A stretch of DNA of 46,186 nucleotides, taken from positions 1-46,186 of the forward strand of contig CAIYYI010000141.1 in the NCBI GenBank assembly GCA_903930345.1, written 5' to 3'. This stretch comes from an uncultured Verrucomicrobiota bacterium (GTDB lineage Bacteria > Verrucomicrobiota > Verrucomicrobiia > Limisphaerales > CAIYYI01). Each line of letters opens with the position of its first letter. Positions within the stretch are counted from its first letter, which is position 1. The notes beneath the pieces are model-generated. The model saw only the letters and a list, made by a program, of their open reading frames with translations. It had not been told where the DNA came from and did not search any database. Of the stretch, positions 16,740-25,266 are shown in pieces. The translations under genes were made by a program, and so were the position numbers.

Positions 16740-16797
16740 GGTGTCATGGACAGAAGTGCTGTCGCGCGGGGTAAAACCCGGCGCGATACGTGACACC
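16740..16797 (+). ncRNA. Candidate three-way-junction structured RNA (leader of the small ORF)
   Basis: Three helices fit together. P1 is GGTGTCA (16740-16746) with TGACACC (16791-16797), 7 bp perfect. P2 is GACAG (16749-16753) with CTGTC (16759-16763) around AAGTG. P3 is GCGCGGGGT (16764-16772) with ACCCGGCGC (16776-16784), 9 bp with one G-G mismatch and an AAA loop. The junction is compact (2, 0 and 6 unpaired nt). I do not recognise a known riboswitch class. It lies 217 nt upstream of the ATG of the 71-residue protein and after a TATAAT box. Whether it is a cis leader or a separate RNA cannot be told. Confidence 0.4.
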
Positions 16798-17014
16798 CGC
16801 CCCCTGAGCTGCTCGTCTTCAGATTTCTGAAAGCCTCACTCCGGATAAGCGTAAGTTTCTGTCGTTTTGCTATTTAAAGCATGCCTGTCAAACCACAACA
16901 CGTTTGGATGGCCGCCCCGCGCGGCCAGCGGGCTGCCCGTGCCTTTTCGGCGTCTCCGGCCACTGCCGGTCCGGACGCCGGGAACCCTGCCTAATCCTGA
17001 ACCCTGAATTGAAA

Positions 17015-17230
17015 ATGAAACATTCGATCACCCACGAGAACATCCGCCATATCCACGGGGCCTTGAAAAAGGTCCGCTTCATGCAATTCGGCCACAAAGC
17101 CTATCGCCACTGCGACAAGGATGTGAGCCGCGTGCGCGCCGAGTGGAGCGAATTCCAGAAGAATCCGGTGGGCTACCTGGCCAGCAGCCACGAAGACCTG
17201 AGCCGTGACATCCTGACCCTCTGCCAGTAA
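17015..17230 (+). CDS. Small orphan protein, 71 residues
   Basis: The ORF starts at ATG 17015 and is charged and helix-rich (MKHSITHENIRHIHGALKKV ... HKAYRHCDKDVSRVRAEWSEF ... YLASSHEDLSRDILTLC). It has no membrane helix or signal peptide; His, Lys and Arg are frequent, and two cysteines are present (C33 and C70). I do not recognise the family. A real gene is supported by the amino-acid composition from residue 1 onward (the upstream open frame is compositionally different), its position behind a TATAAT box and structured leader, and the near-perfect terminator 60 nt after the stop. It stands alone on the plus strand between minus-strand genes, so it is transcribed as its own unit. Confidence 0.7.
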   Translation: MKHSITHENIRHIHGALKKVRFMQFGHKAYRHCDKDVSRVRAEWSEFQKNPVGYLASSHEDLSRDILTLCQ

Positions 17231-17290
17231 GAACAACCCCGGCGATCCCACCAGCCCCACTGGTGCCGCCGTTGGGGAGTGTTCACACCT

Positions 17291-17327
17291 CAGGGTGCCG
17301 AAGAAATTCGGCACCCTGTGTTTTTTT
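17291..17327 (+). terminator. Rho-independent terminator after the small ORF
   Basis: CAGGGTGCCGAA (17291-17302) pairs perfectly over 12 bp with TTCGGCACCCTG (17307-17318) around a GAAA tetraloop, then TG and seven T (17321-17327). A smaller hairpin, CACCAG (17249-17254) / CTGGTG (17260-17265), lies upstream of it. Confidence 0.95.
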
Positions 17328-17383
17328 ACCCCCGGCCAAAGAGGTCTTGGGGGGACCACCCGGCCGAAACAGCTCCAAGCGAA

Positions 17384-18043
17384 TCAGTCGCGCCAATTCA
17401 ACACGGGCCAGTGGCGGGCGACCGCAATGCGTCGCAGCCCGGCATCCGGGTTGACCGCCAGCGGGCGGCCCACGCACTCCAGCATCGGCAAATCCGCCGC
17501 CGCATCCCCCAAGGCAAACGACTGGCTTAAATCCACCCCGTTGACCTCCGCATGGGTCTGGACCGCGCGGGCCTTGAGATCACCGGTCATCGACGGCCCC
17601 ACGAGTTGTCCGGTAAAACAGCCATCCTTCACCGCCAAGGCCGGGGCCACGCAAAGCGCCTCAAACTCCCGGGCCAAAGGCTGAATGAGAAAATCCAGGC
17701 TGCCCGTGACGAAAACAATCCGGACCCCTTCCCGGCGTTGCTGGTTGAGCCACTGTTCCGCCGCGGGAAACAGACGGGAGCGGATCATGGCGTGACAGCA
17801 CGCCTCCCCCAGCGCCTGGGCGTCCGCCGCCGACAGTCCGCCATAACAGGCATAAATGGAACGGTTGGATGCAGCCCGGCTGAACCGATCCAGCAGCAGC
17901 CACCACGGCCCCCGCACCAGAAGGGAGAGCGGCCACAAGCGGTTCCAGGGCGGAGGCAGCAGACGGCGCATCAGCCACGCCATCGGCGTCACGATGGTCG
18001 TCCGCGTCAGCGTGCCATCCACATCACAATAGGCGGCCCGCAC
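17384..18043 (-). CDS. HAD-superfamily phosphatase (subfamily IB, SerB-like)
   Basis: This 219-residue cytoplasmic phosphatase has HAD motif I at the very N-terminus (CDVDGTLT, nucleophile and acid/base Asp), motif II VTGS, a candidate motif III lysine in GDLKARAV, and motif IV GDAAADLPML. A helical cap of about 80 residues (PPWNRLWPLSLLVRGPWWLLLDRF) sits between motifs I and II, as in HAD-IB enzymes such as phosphoserine phosphatase. The start is GTG at 18043 with GGAGGA 7 nt upstream, lying across the 3' end of the preceding gene, so translation is probably coupled. The gap to the fused lipid enzyme is 3 nt. Given that partner it may dephosphorylate a phospho-glycerolipid intermediate; this is inference. 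Confidence 0.88.
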   Translation of the reverse strand: MRAAYCDVDGTLTRTTIVTPMAWLMRRLLPPPWNRLWPLSLLVRGPWWLLLDRFSRAASNRSIYACYGGLSAADAQALGEACCHAMIRSRLFPAAEQWLNQQRREGVRIVFVTGSLDFLIQPLAREFEALCVAPALAVKDGCFTGQLVGPSMTGDLKARAVQTHAEVNGVDLSQSFALGDAAADLPMLECVGRPLAVNPDAGLRRIAVARHWPVLNWRD

Positions 18044-18046
18044 CGG

Positions 18047-21000
18047 TCAATCCTCCGGCTCCATTTCCGACAACTCCACCACGCTGGCACGCAACTGGGC
18101 GGTGGCGCGGCGATAGAGATCCGCCGAGGATGACTTGCCCTTTTCAGCCTTCAGCGCGCGGAAATCCATCGGTTTGCCAATCCGCACCAGGATGCGCTCG
18201 GAACGGGGGAGGCGCTTGCCTTTGGGCAGGGCGGCAAAGGTGCCGGAGACATAGACCGGCACAATGGGAACACTCAACTCAATGGCCAGCACCCCAATGC
18301 CCGGCTTGAACGGTTGCAGCTCACCCGAGAGCGTGCGGGTACCCTCCGGAAAAATCAGAATCGGGCGGCCATTATCCAGCACGGTCTTGCAAACCGCCAG
18401 GCTCTCCAGAGGATTGACCTCCCGATCCAGCGGCAACGCGTTGAGAAAGGTGAGGAAGAACCAGCTTTTGAAACGGGTGTTGAAAAAGTAGTCCTTGGCG
18501 GCCATGGCATGCAGATGATCCGCCTGACGCCCCAGAACCTTGCGCACCGCCGGCAGGTCCAGGTGGCTGGAGTGGTTCACCGTCAATATGTACGGCCCCT
18601 GGCGGGGGATATTCTCAACCCCGACCCCCCGCACCCGCAGATGCGTGCTCATGATGACGCCGGTGATCGCCTCGAACACCTGGCGGGAGAAATTGCGGGT
18701 CGGCGTCAATCTCATGCCGGCCAGAATCGCGGTGGAGTCCACGGTGGCACGGTCCCACAGGGAACGTCCACCCCGCTTGACCTTGGTGCTGACACGCTCC
18801 TTGAGCGCCTCCTCCACCACGCTCACCACGTCCCGCACCGTGAAGAGGCGGGCCTCGGTTTCGCCGGCGAAAGTGACCCCATAGCGGGCCTCCAAATGCT
18901 GGAGGACATCCACTTTTCCGATCGAATCGATGCCCAGATCCATCTGCAGCTTCTGGTGCGCCTCCACGTCGGCGGCGGAGATGTTGGCCACGCGGGCAAC
19001 CACCCGGGCCACCTCGATTTCCGGGTTGTCCTGGGAGACGGGCTTGCTGGCGGCCAGGGAGGAGAGCAGCGGCACGGACTCCTCAGCTCCGGTGCGGGGT
19101 GAGTTGCCCGCAAAGCGGTCGCGAATCTTGCCGCGCTGCAATTTCAAGGTGGAGGTTTTCGGCAGCTCTTCGGTTTGAAACTCCACGCGCGAAACATGCT
19201 GGTAGCCGGACAAATGCCGGGTCAAATGGGCAATGGCGGCCATGATCGCCGGGCGGTCCGCATCCGGCTCCGGCACCACCACCGCCGAGACCGCCTCACC
19301 ATGACCGGAGCGATCCGGCAAACCCAGCACACACAGCTCCCTGACCCCTTTGATGTCCTTGAGCAAATGCTCAATTTCATCTGGGTGCACCTTTTTGCCG
19401 GCGCTGGTGACAATCAGATCCTTCAGCCGACCGGTGATGTGCAGGTAGCCATCGTGATCAAACCGGCCGATGTCGCCGGTGCGGAACCAGCCCTGGTCAA
19501 ACACCTTGGCGGTGGCCTCCGGGTTGCGCCAATACCCATGCATCACGGAAGGCCCCCGGGCCAGGATTTCCCCAACCTCCTCGCCATCCAGATTCTCAAT
19601 GTTGATCTCGGTGCCCGGCACGGCCGGACCCACGCTGCCCGCCTTGGCGGCAGCCAGCGGATTGACGCACAGCACCGGAGCGGTTTCGGTCAACCCGTAC
19701 CCCTCGCAGATGGTGATGCCGAATCGGCGGAAAAACTGGAAGGTTTCCGGATCCAGCGCGGCCCCACCCGAGATGAACACGCGCACATTGCCGCCAAAGG
19801 CGTCATGCACCTTGGCAAAAATGCGGCGGCGCGCGTTCTGTCCGCCAAACGACTCCGCCACACTGGCGGCGAGATTGCCCCCGCGCAGCAGGGCCTGCCC
19901 CCGCCACCCGGCGGACTGGATTTGCGCCTGGATGCCATCCTTGAAGAGCTTGAACAGGCGGGGCACGCCCAGCACCACCGTCACCTCGTTCAGCTTCATG
20001 GTGTTGAGCACCTCCTGGCCACGCAGTGCCTCCAGGTTGTAAATGGTGGCTCCCCCGTACATCGGGATGAGGAAACCACACGTGAACTCGAAGGCGTGGT
20101 GCAACGGCAGCACGGAGAGAAAACGATCTGACTCCAGCGACTCAATCACCTCGGAGACCGACATGGTGTTGCTGATGAAATTGCCGTGCGTCAGCATCAC
20201 CCCCTTGGGCTCCAGTGTGGTGCCGCTCGTGAACAGCAGGGAGGCCAGCGACTCCGCCGTGGGTTCCCTGATGAGGCGTCCAGATGGGTCAGCCTGCGGC
20301 AGCGGCCAGGCACAACCCGGATAGGGTTCCAGATCCCGCAACGGATCCAACACCACGGGCAAACCGGTGCCGACAAACTCCGGCCCCAGCGTCTTCCACA
20401 AACCCGGGGTCATGATGACCGCTTTGGCCTCCACCAAACGCGTGATGCGGATGGCTTCGCGGGCGGGCAGCGTGCGGTCCAGCGGCACGGCGGTGGCTCC
20501 CGCCCGGGAAACCGCCAGATAAGCGAGCGCCCATTCCGGACAGTTCTCGCCCATGATCACCACCCGGTCGCCGCTGTGCAAATCCACGCGGGCACTGATT
20601 TTGTGCGCCAGCAAATCGGCCCGCTCCCAGAGTTGGCGGTACGTGATCCGCACGTGGTCATGCCCGCCTTGCGGCAGGGTGCGGCGGATTTCCAAAAACG
20701 GCTTGTCGCCATGCCGTTCCGCGCCCCGGAAGGCCAGGTCCACAATGGTTTGGGGTGCCCCGCGCACACCGGAGACCGTTCCCCGCCGCGCCTTCTTCCC
20801 ATCCTCTTCCTCCAGCAGTTTGCCCTGGCCGGCCCCGGTGCGGGGCAACACGTCCATGCGCAGGATGTTGCGTTTCAGGCCCGGAATGTGGATGTCCTGC
20901 AAATAATGCCGCCAATGGAACTTGCGGGGGTCAAAATCAAAGGCCGCCCGCTCGGCCGGATCCACCGATTCCAGCACCTCCAAGGCGTGGTCGATCTCAA

Positions 21001-22426
21001 AGCGGCAGTCCAAATTCACGTACGGCCCGTAAATATCAACGTAATAAATAAGCTGCTCCACCCGGTTGATGGTGCTTTTGAGGCGGGGCCGCCATTTGCG
21101 GGAGCCCGGGATGGGGATGGGTCCGTTGATGATTCTGGTGGCCAGTTTGGCCGGGCGGATATAGCGCCGCTGCAGCATCTCACGAAACTGGGGAATGGTT
21201 GGGAATTTCCATTCCGCAACCTGGATGGGACGGCCCGTTTTATCCGTGAAGGGATGCTTGATAAAATAATCGCGAACGTGGTCGTACAGGTTCTGAAAAC
21301 GCAGCGGATTCTTCGCCGAACTGGCCACGGTGAAGAGATCAAAGGCCCCGGGTTGACGGGCGATGTGGGTGGCCCCGGCCAGGATGCTGTTGACCACCAG
21401 ATCCGCCGGAATGACATCCAGCACAACACTCAGGCTGGCAGGAAAATCGGGCAGCCGCCCCTTGCCATAGCCAATGATGATCGGATCGGCCATGCGCAGA
21501 CCATCCAGCCAGCCGGGTTCGGGTTCCCGCAGGCTGGACTCAATGATGGAGGGACGCACGATCAGGGTGGAGACCTCCCCATGCTCCTGCTTGATCAACT
21601 GTTCGCCGAGGAACTTCGTGAAGGTGTAAGTGTCATTCCACCCGAATTGCTGGGCCCGGTTCATGCCGACCGCAATCAGCGCGGTGTTGAGCTTCTCCTT
21701 GGCCTCCTCGGATTTGGGGTCAAGCCCCTGCCCCAGAATTTCCGCCTCGCATTGGGTTCGGACCTGATCCGACAACTGCCGGAGATACCGCACCTCCTCG
21801 CGGACATCAAAGCGTTCCGGTCGAGGTTCACCGGGAGGCAATTGGGCATCAATGGCCTCCATCGGCGGCATCAGCCGTTCCGGAACGAGGCCGGTGCGTT
21901 TGCCGCTGACATAGGCGGTGGAAACCTGGACGAACACCCCTTTGGCATCGCGCGCCAATTGAAGCAATTGCAGTGGACCCTCGGTATTCAGGGTGAGGGC
22001 CAGATCCAGGCGCTCATCAAAGACCACCGTGGCGGCACTGTTGATCACCACCTGCAACTTGCCCGCCAGCGCCGTGTAGGCGGCTGGTTCCAAACCAAAG
22101 AGAGGCTTGGTCAGATCCCCGCTGACACAGGTGATCTTGGACTCACAAAAAGCGTCGAAACCCTCTCCATGGCGTTCCCGCAAACGACCGAAGGCGCTGT
22201 TGCGCAACACCTCCTCATGCAGGCGGTCCCGGGGCTCAATCCGCGTGCCATCCGCCTTGAAGCGGGGGCGGATCAACAGGTAAATCTGTCCCACATCCGG
22301 CAAATCCCAGAGGAGTTTTTCCACCACCGCCTTGGCCAAAAAGCCGGTCGATCCGGTAAGCAACACATGCTTGCCGGCAAAAAACCTACGAATGGAAAGC
22401 CGATTATTTTCTTTCACGCTAAGCAT
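18047..22426 (-). CDS. Fused lipid enzyme: acyl reductase, AMP-ligase, acyl carrier protein, PlsC acyltransferase (ElbD-like)
   Basis: This 1459-residue protein joins four lipid activities. Residues about 15-450 form an NAD(P)-binding fatty-acyl reductase of the male-sterility type (VLLTGSTGFLAK at 21-32; YTFTK as YxxxK near 265). Residues about 560-1080 form an adenylating ligase (LFTSGTTLEPKG, YGLTETAP, RTGDIGRFDHDGYLHITGR, SAGKKVHPDEIE). Residues about 1125-1195 are a carrier domain with LGIDSIGKV, S1168 being the phosphopantetheine site. Residues about 1230-1450 are an acyltransferase with NHSSHLD (H1285, D1290) and FPEGTRT. A plausible path is activation of a fatty acid, loading on the carrier, reduction to aldehyde or alcohol and acyl transfer to a glycerol phosphate. 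The domain set resembles ElbD, the multifunctional ether-lipid enzyme of myxobacteria. The product is unproven here. Confidence 0.92.
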   Translation of the reverse strand: MLSVKENNRLSIRRFFAGKHVLLTGSTGFLAKAVVEKLLWDLPDVGQIYLLIRPRFKADGTRIEPRDRLHEEVLRNSAFGRLRERHGEGFDAFCESKITCVSGDLTKPLFGLEPAAYTALAGKLQVVINSAATVVFDERLDLALTLNTEGPLQLLQLARDAKGVFVQVSTAYVSGKRTGLVPERLMPPMEAIDAQLPPGEPRPERFDVREEVRYLRQLSDQVRTQCEAEILGQGLDPKSEEAKEKLNTALIAVGMNRAQQFGWNDTYTFTKFLGEQLIKQEHGEVSTLIVRPSIIESSLREPEPGWLDGLRMADPIIIGYGKGRLPDFPASLSVVLDVIPADLVVNSILAGATHIARQPGAFDLFTVASSAKNPLRFQNLYDHVRDYFIKHPFTDKTGRPIQVAEWKFPTIPQFREMLQRRYIRPAKLATRIINGPIPIPGSRKWRPRLKSTINRVEQLIYYVDIYGPYVNLDCRFEIDHALEVLESVDPAERAAFDFDPRKFHWRHYLQDIHIPGLKRNILRMDVLPRTGAGQGKLLEEEDGKKARRGTVSGVRGAPQTIVDLAFRGAERHGDKPFLEIRRTLPQGGHDHVRITYRQLWERADLLAHKISARVDLHSGDRVVIMGENCPEWALAYLAVSRAGATAVPLDRTLPAREAIRITRLVEAKAVIMTPGLWKTLGPEFVGTGLPVVLDPLRDLEPYPGCAWPLPQADPSGRLIREPTAESLASLLFTSGTTLEPKGVMLTHGNFISNTMSVSEVIESLESDRFLSVLPLHHAFEFTCGFLIPMYGGATIYNLEALRGQEVLNTMKLNEVTVVLGVPRLFKLFKDGIQAQIQSAGWRGQALLRGGNLAASVAESFGGQNARRRIFAKVHDAFGGNVRVFISGGAALDPETFQFFRRFGITICEGYGLTETAPVLCVNPLAAAKAGSVGPAVPGTEINIENLDGEEVGEILARGPSVMHGYWRNPEATAKVFDQGWFRTGDIGRFDHDGYLHITGRLKDLIVTSAGKKVHPDEIEHLLKDIKGVRELCVLGLPDRSGHGEAVSAVVVPEPDADRPAIMAAIAHLTRHLSGYQHVSRVEFQTEELPKTSTLKLQRGKIRDRFAGNSPRTGAEESVPLLSSLAASKPVSQDNPEIEVARVVARVANISAADVEAHQKLQMDLGIDSIGKVDVLQHLEARYGVTFAGETEARLFTVRDVVSVVEEALKERVSTKVKRGGRSLWDRATVDSTAILAGMRLTPTRNFSRQVFEAITGVIMSTHLRVRGVGVENIPRQGPYILTVNHSSHLDLPAVRKVLGRQADHLHAMAAKDYFFNTRFKSWFFLTFLNALPLDREVNPLESLAVCKTVLDNGRPILIFPEGTRTLSGELQPFKPGIGVLAIELSVPIVPVYVSGTFAALPKGKRLPRSERILVRIGKPMDFRALKAEKGKSSSADLYRRATAQLRASVVELSEMEPED

Positions 22427-22724
22427 CTCAAAAAAACAAGTCCATCACCTGCGACGGCAGGGAGCCGATCCCGGTTGCATACCACCCGATGGACAGCCAT
22501 CATCACCGGCTGCGCCCGACATTTTCAAGCCATGCAGGTGGCAGAGTAGGTAAAGAGCCGCCAGGAAATCAAGAAGTGATATTGGTCATCCACGGCTAAC
22601 ATGTGAGCGACCTTCGGGTTGGTCAAGGGCAGATAAATGACATTATTTCCACGGCGGGCCAAGAGTGCTTCTCTTGCAAGACATTAACCACTCAAGATCA
22701 AGGTTTTGCATCAAAACAAAAACC
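22427..22724 (-). promoter_or_regulatory. Intergenic region upstream of the fused lipid gene
   Basis: This 298-nt gap lies between the GH5-like gene and the fused lipid gene, both on the minus strand. On the minus strand TTGACC (22626-22621) and ATGTTA (22602-22597) lie 18 nt apart and could be a weak promoter. An AT-richer stretch at 22640-22724 precedes it. No gene or terminator is evident. Confidence 0.25.
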
Positions 22725-24158
22725 TCACGGTTCCAACCGTTGCAACCGCACTGCCAGGGATCCTTGAAATTCCGGCAGGTCAATCCGAACGTCCTCCCCC
22801 TGAACGGCCAACCGACGCTGGCCGACGGACCGGCCGGTGACCGGATCAAAGAACTCGGCCCGCCAGAAATGACCCGGGGCATTCATGGTCACGCTTTGCC
22901 CGGTCATCGGTCTCATCGGCCAGTCGGGGGGCTCGCACCGGACGTCGCGAAACCATCCCAAACGCGCTTGATCATGGCCGATCACCGCTCCTTTCAGCCC
23001 GGCGGAGAGCCCACAGGAGACCGGCGCGAAACCCTGGTGGTCAACCCCGCGCACAAAAGTGGCGGCGGCAGCGGCGGCCCCGTGGTAATGGCGGCTCAGA
23101 TCGGCTTTCTCAAATTGATCGTAACCGTCCTGCCACCAGAGCATTCGCCCGTTCATTGCGCCGCTGACCAACGCCGCCCAAATGGCATGACGGATGCCCA
23201 CCTCCGCCCTCGCCGCAACCTCCAGCGTCCCGCGCGGCGGGGCGGAATTCAGCCCGCACTCGCCCAGCAGGACCGGTTTTCCGTACTTCCTGAGCCGGTC
23301 ACGGACTGAGGAAAGGATCAGGTCGTCCAATCGTCCCCCGAAAACCCCATCCGCGTAAGGGTGAACCCCGATGAAGTCGAGGGCCGGGCTGCCCAACAGC
23401 TTCGGCCAGCCGTTGATGCCGGCCTGCGAAGCCGTGACCGGCCTTTTCCACGGGTCTGCGGCGCGTATCACGGCGGCGGCCCGCTCACTGAATTTGGCCG
23501 CCCGCTCTTCGGTCGCCCCGGTGACCAGGTCCAGCTCGGAGAAAAATTCCCAGCCAACAATGGCGCGGCGGTGCGACCAGCGCGCAACAAAGGTCTCCAA
23601 CCGTTTCAACCAGAGCTTGCGGCAGAGCGTGTCATCGAACAGCTCTCCGGGGCGTTTCGCCGGGCCGCCACGTTCGATGTTGAAGGGGTTGTGGTCCCAG
23701 CGGTGCCAGGCCTCCTGGTTGCTGCCGTCATTCCAATCGGCCCAGACGCCCAACACCGGCAAGACAGCGAGCTGGTGCCGTTCGGCGGCATCCAGCACCG
23801 CATCCCAGGACGTCAGCATCCCGGCATCAATCTCCCCGGCCGGCTCTCCGGGCGGGATGAAAGTGAAATGGATGCGCATGAAGCTTTCCCCGGCGGCGGC
23901 GGCGTGGCGAAAATGATCCTCATAGGCCTGGGGGTTCATGCCCGCCGGATTGCGTCCCAACACGAACACCGACCGGCCATTCGCCTGGAAGTACTTCTCG
24001 CCGGGCGGAAGTTCGAACCGAGGCCGTTCGCCAGGTTTGGCGGGAACCGAAGGAGCCGGGCTGCCATCCGCAAGCGCAGCCCCCACCAGCAGCGCCAGCA
24101 GAAATCGGCCCGTCCTCACCAAGGCTCGGGCGGCGGCTGTGTCTAGTAGGAATGCCAT
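22725..24158 (-). CDS. Secreted GH5-like glycoside hydrolase (cellulase/mannanase fold)
   Basis: This 477-residue protein has a signal peptide (residues about 13-33, LVRTGRFLLALLVGAALADG). A beta/alpha barrel of clan GH-A follows, with the acid/base glutamate in GWEFFSELD, a His-containing strand FIGVHPYADGVF, and the nucleophile glutamate in PVLLGECGLNS. The early segment YFQANGRSVFVLGRN resembles the opening strand of GH5-type mannanases and DUF4038-like enzymes. The final ~100 residues are beta-rich and may form an accessory sandwich. Its ATG lies within the 3' end of bioB (16-nt overlap, different frame), so expression with bioB is likely although the functions are unrelated. The polysaccharide cannot be named. 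Confidence 0.82.
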   Translation of the reverse strand: MAFLLDTAAARALVRTGRFLLALLVGAALADGSPAPSVPAKPGERPRFELPPGEKYFQANGRSVFVLGRNPAGMNPQAYEDHFRHAAAAGESFMRIHFTFIPPGEPAGEIDAGMLTSWDAVLDAAERHQLAVLPVLGVWADWNDGSNQEAWHRWDHNPFNIERGGPAKRPGELFDDTLCRKLWLKRLETFVARWSHRRAIVGWEFFSELDLVTGATEERAAKFSERAAAVIRAADPWKRPVTASQAGINGWPKLLGSPALDFIGVHPYADGVFGGRLDDLILSSVRDRLRKYGKPVLLGECGLNSAPPRGTLEVAARAEVGIRHAIWAALVSGAMNGRMLWWQDGYDQFEKADLSRHYHGAAAAAATFVRGVDHQGFAPVSCGLSAGLKGAVIGHDQARLGWFRDVRCEPPDWPMRPMTGQSVTMNAPGHFWRAEFFDPVTGRSVGQRRLAVQGEDVRIDLPEFQGSLAVRLQRLEP

Positions 24159-25165
24159 CCCGGCTCCAAACCCAGATCCTTGAGCATCTGCAAATCCTTT
24201 TCCACCGGCTGGTTCAGGGTGGTGAGGTAATTGCCCACCATCAGCGCGCTGGCGCCAGCCATGAAAATCATCGCCTGCACATCCCGCAGGTTCACCGTGC
24301 GTCCACCGGCCACCATGATCTGCTGCTGGGGCAGGAGGAGCCGGAAACAGGCGATGGTTTTGAGGATCTCCAGCGGTGCCAGAGGTGGCACGTTCTCATA
24401 GGGGGTGCCTTTGACGGGGTTCAGAATATTCACCGGCACCACGCTGGCTCCCACCTCCCGCAAAGCAAGGGCCATATCACACCGGTCAGCCCGCTCCTCG
24501 CCCAGACCGATGATGCCACCCGAACAAATCCTGACGCCGGCCTTTTTCAGGAACTGGATGGTCTCAATCCGCTCATCATAGGTGTGGCTGGAGCAATGCT
24601 GCGGAAAAAACCGGCGGGAACTTTCGAGGTTGTGCCCATAGCACTCAAGCCCCGCCGCGCGCAACCGATCCGCCACTGACTGACTCTTGATGATGCCCAG
24701 GGAGGCATCCGGCCGCACTTTGCCCGCCTGCGCCATCTCCCGAATGCGCTCGCAGACCTCATCCAGCATCGGCCCCTCGTTCAACCCCTTCCAGGCGGCC
24801 ACAATGCCGAGGGCGGTGACCTGGTGCTTATGGGCTTCCTCCGCCGCCCCGGCGACGGCTTCGGGCTCCACAAAACCATGCCGGGGGGATTCGGTCTGGT
24901 AGAAAGCGGATTGGGCGCAAAACTTGCAGTTTTCAGGGCAGCCGCCCGCCTTGGCGTTGAGGATGGAGCAAAGGTGGATTTTATTTCCATGAAACCGTTC
25001 GCGAATGCGGTTGGCCCAGGCCATCAGATCGTAAATATCGGCGGATGCCTCCAGGTTGAAGAGGAACAGAGCCTCCTCCCGCTCCACCTGGCCGCCACGC
25101 AACACGCGCCTGCCCAATTCCGCAATGCGCTCGGAAACCGTCTCGTCAACCTGTCCAGCAATCAT
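24143..25165 (-). CDS. bioB: Biotin synthase (radical SAM)
   Basis: This 340-residue enzyme inserts sulfur into dethiobiotin, the last step of biotin synthesis. The radical SAM cluster motif is C76-PEN-C80-KF-C83, and the family segments KIHLCSILNAKAGGCPENCKFCAQS, GYGHNLESSRRFFP-like (ECYGHNLESSRRFF), CSGGIIGLGE, PVNILNPVKGTP and the [2Fe-2S] ligand region MVAGGRTVNLRD are all visible. I use the ATG at 25165 (MIAGQVDETVSERIAELGRRV), the normal BioB opening; the frame is open to 25552 but the upstream part lies over the divergent DUF5722 gene and is not BioB-like. No other bio genes are nearby. Confidence 0.95.
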   Translation of the reverse strand: MIAGQVDETVSERIAELGRRVLRGGQVEREEALFLFNLEASADIYDLMAWANRIRERFHGNKIHLCSILNAKAGGCPENCKFCAQSAFYQTESPRHGFVEPEAVAGAAEEAHKHQVTALGIVAAWKGLNEGPMLDEVCERIREMAQAGKVRPDASLGIIKSQSVADRLRAAGLECYGHNLESSRRFFPQHCSSHTYDERIETIQFLKKAGVRICSGGIIGLGEERADRCDMALALREVGASVVPVNILNPVKGTPYENVPPLAPLEILKTIACFRLLLPQQQIMVAGGRTVNLRDVQAMIFMAGASALMVGNYLTTLNQPVEKDLQMLKDLGLEPGWHSY

Positions 25166-25266
25166 GGTTGACAGCCTATCCGCGCGGCCAAAATCGGCAA
25201 GCTTTTTCCAGCCCCGAACGATGGCGGTGAATTTAAAGCCCGGCGGCATCGTCATTTGCCTGTCAT

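Larger units (their letters stand above)
16521..17014. other. Intergenic region between divergent kinase and small ORF
   Basis: About 490 nt without a gene separate the minus-strand kinase from the plus-strand 71-residue ORF. It should carry the kinase promoter (minus) and holds a TATAAT box and a strongly structured segment on the plus strand, listed separately. An open frame through 16904-17014 continuous with the small ORF reads as Arg/Pro/Gly-rich and does not look coding. Confidence 0.6.

Noticed and set aside
16904-17014. N-terminal extension of the small ORF
   Set aside because: The added 37 residues are Arg/Pro/Gly-rich and unlike the remainder; the ATG at 17015 gives a coherent protein.
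20186-22549. 787-residue plus-strand frame over the fused lipid gene
   Set aside because: Low-complexity His/Gln/Arg-rich shadow; the minus frame has four recognisable domains.
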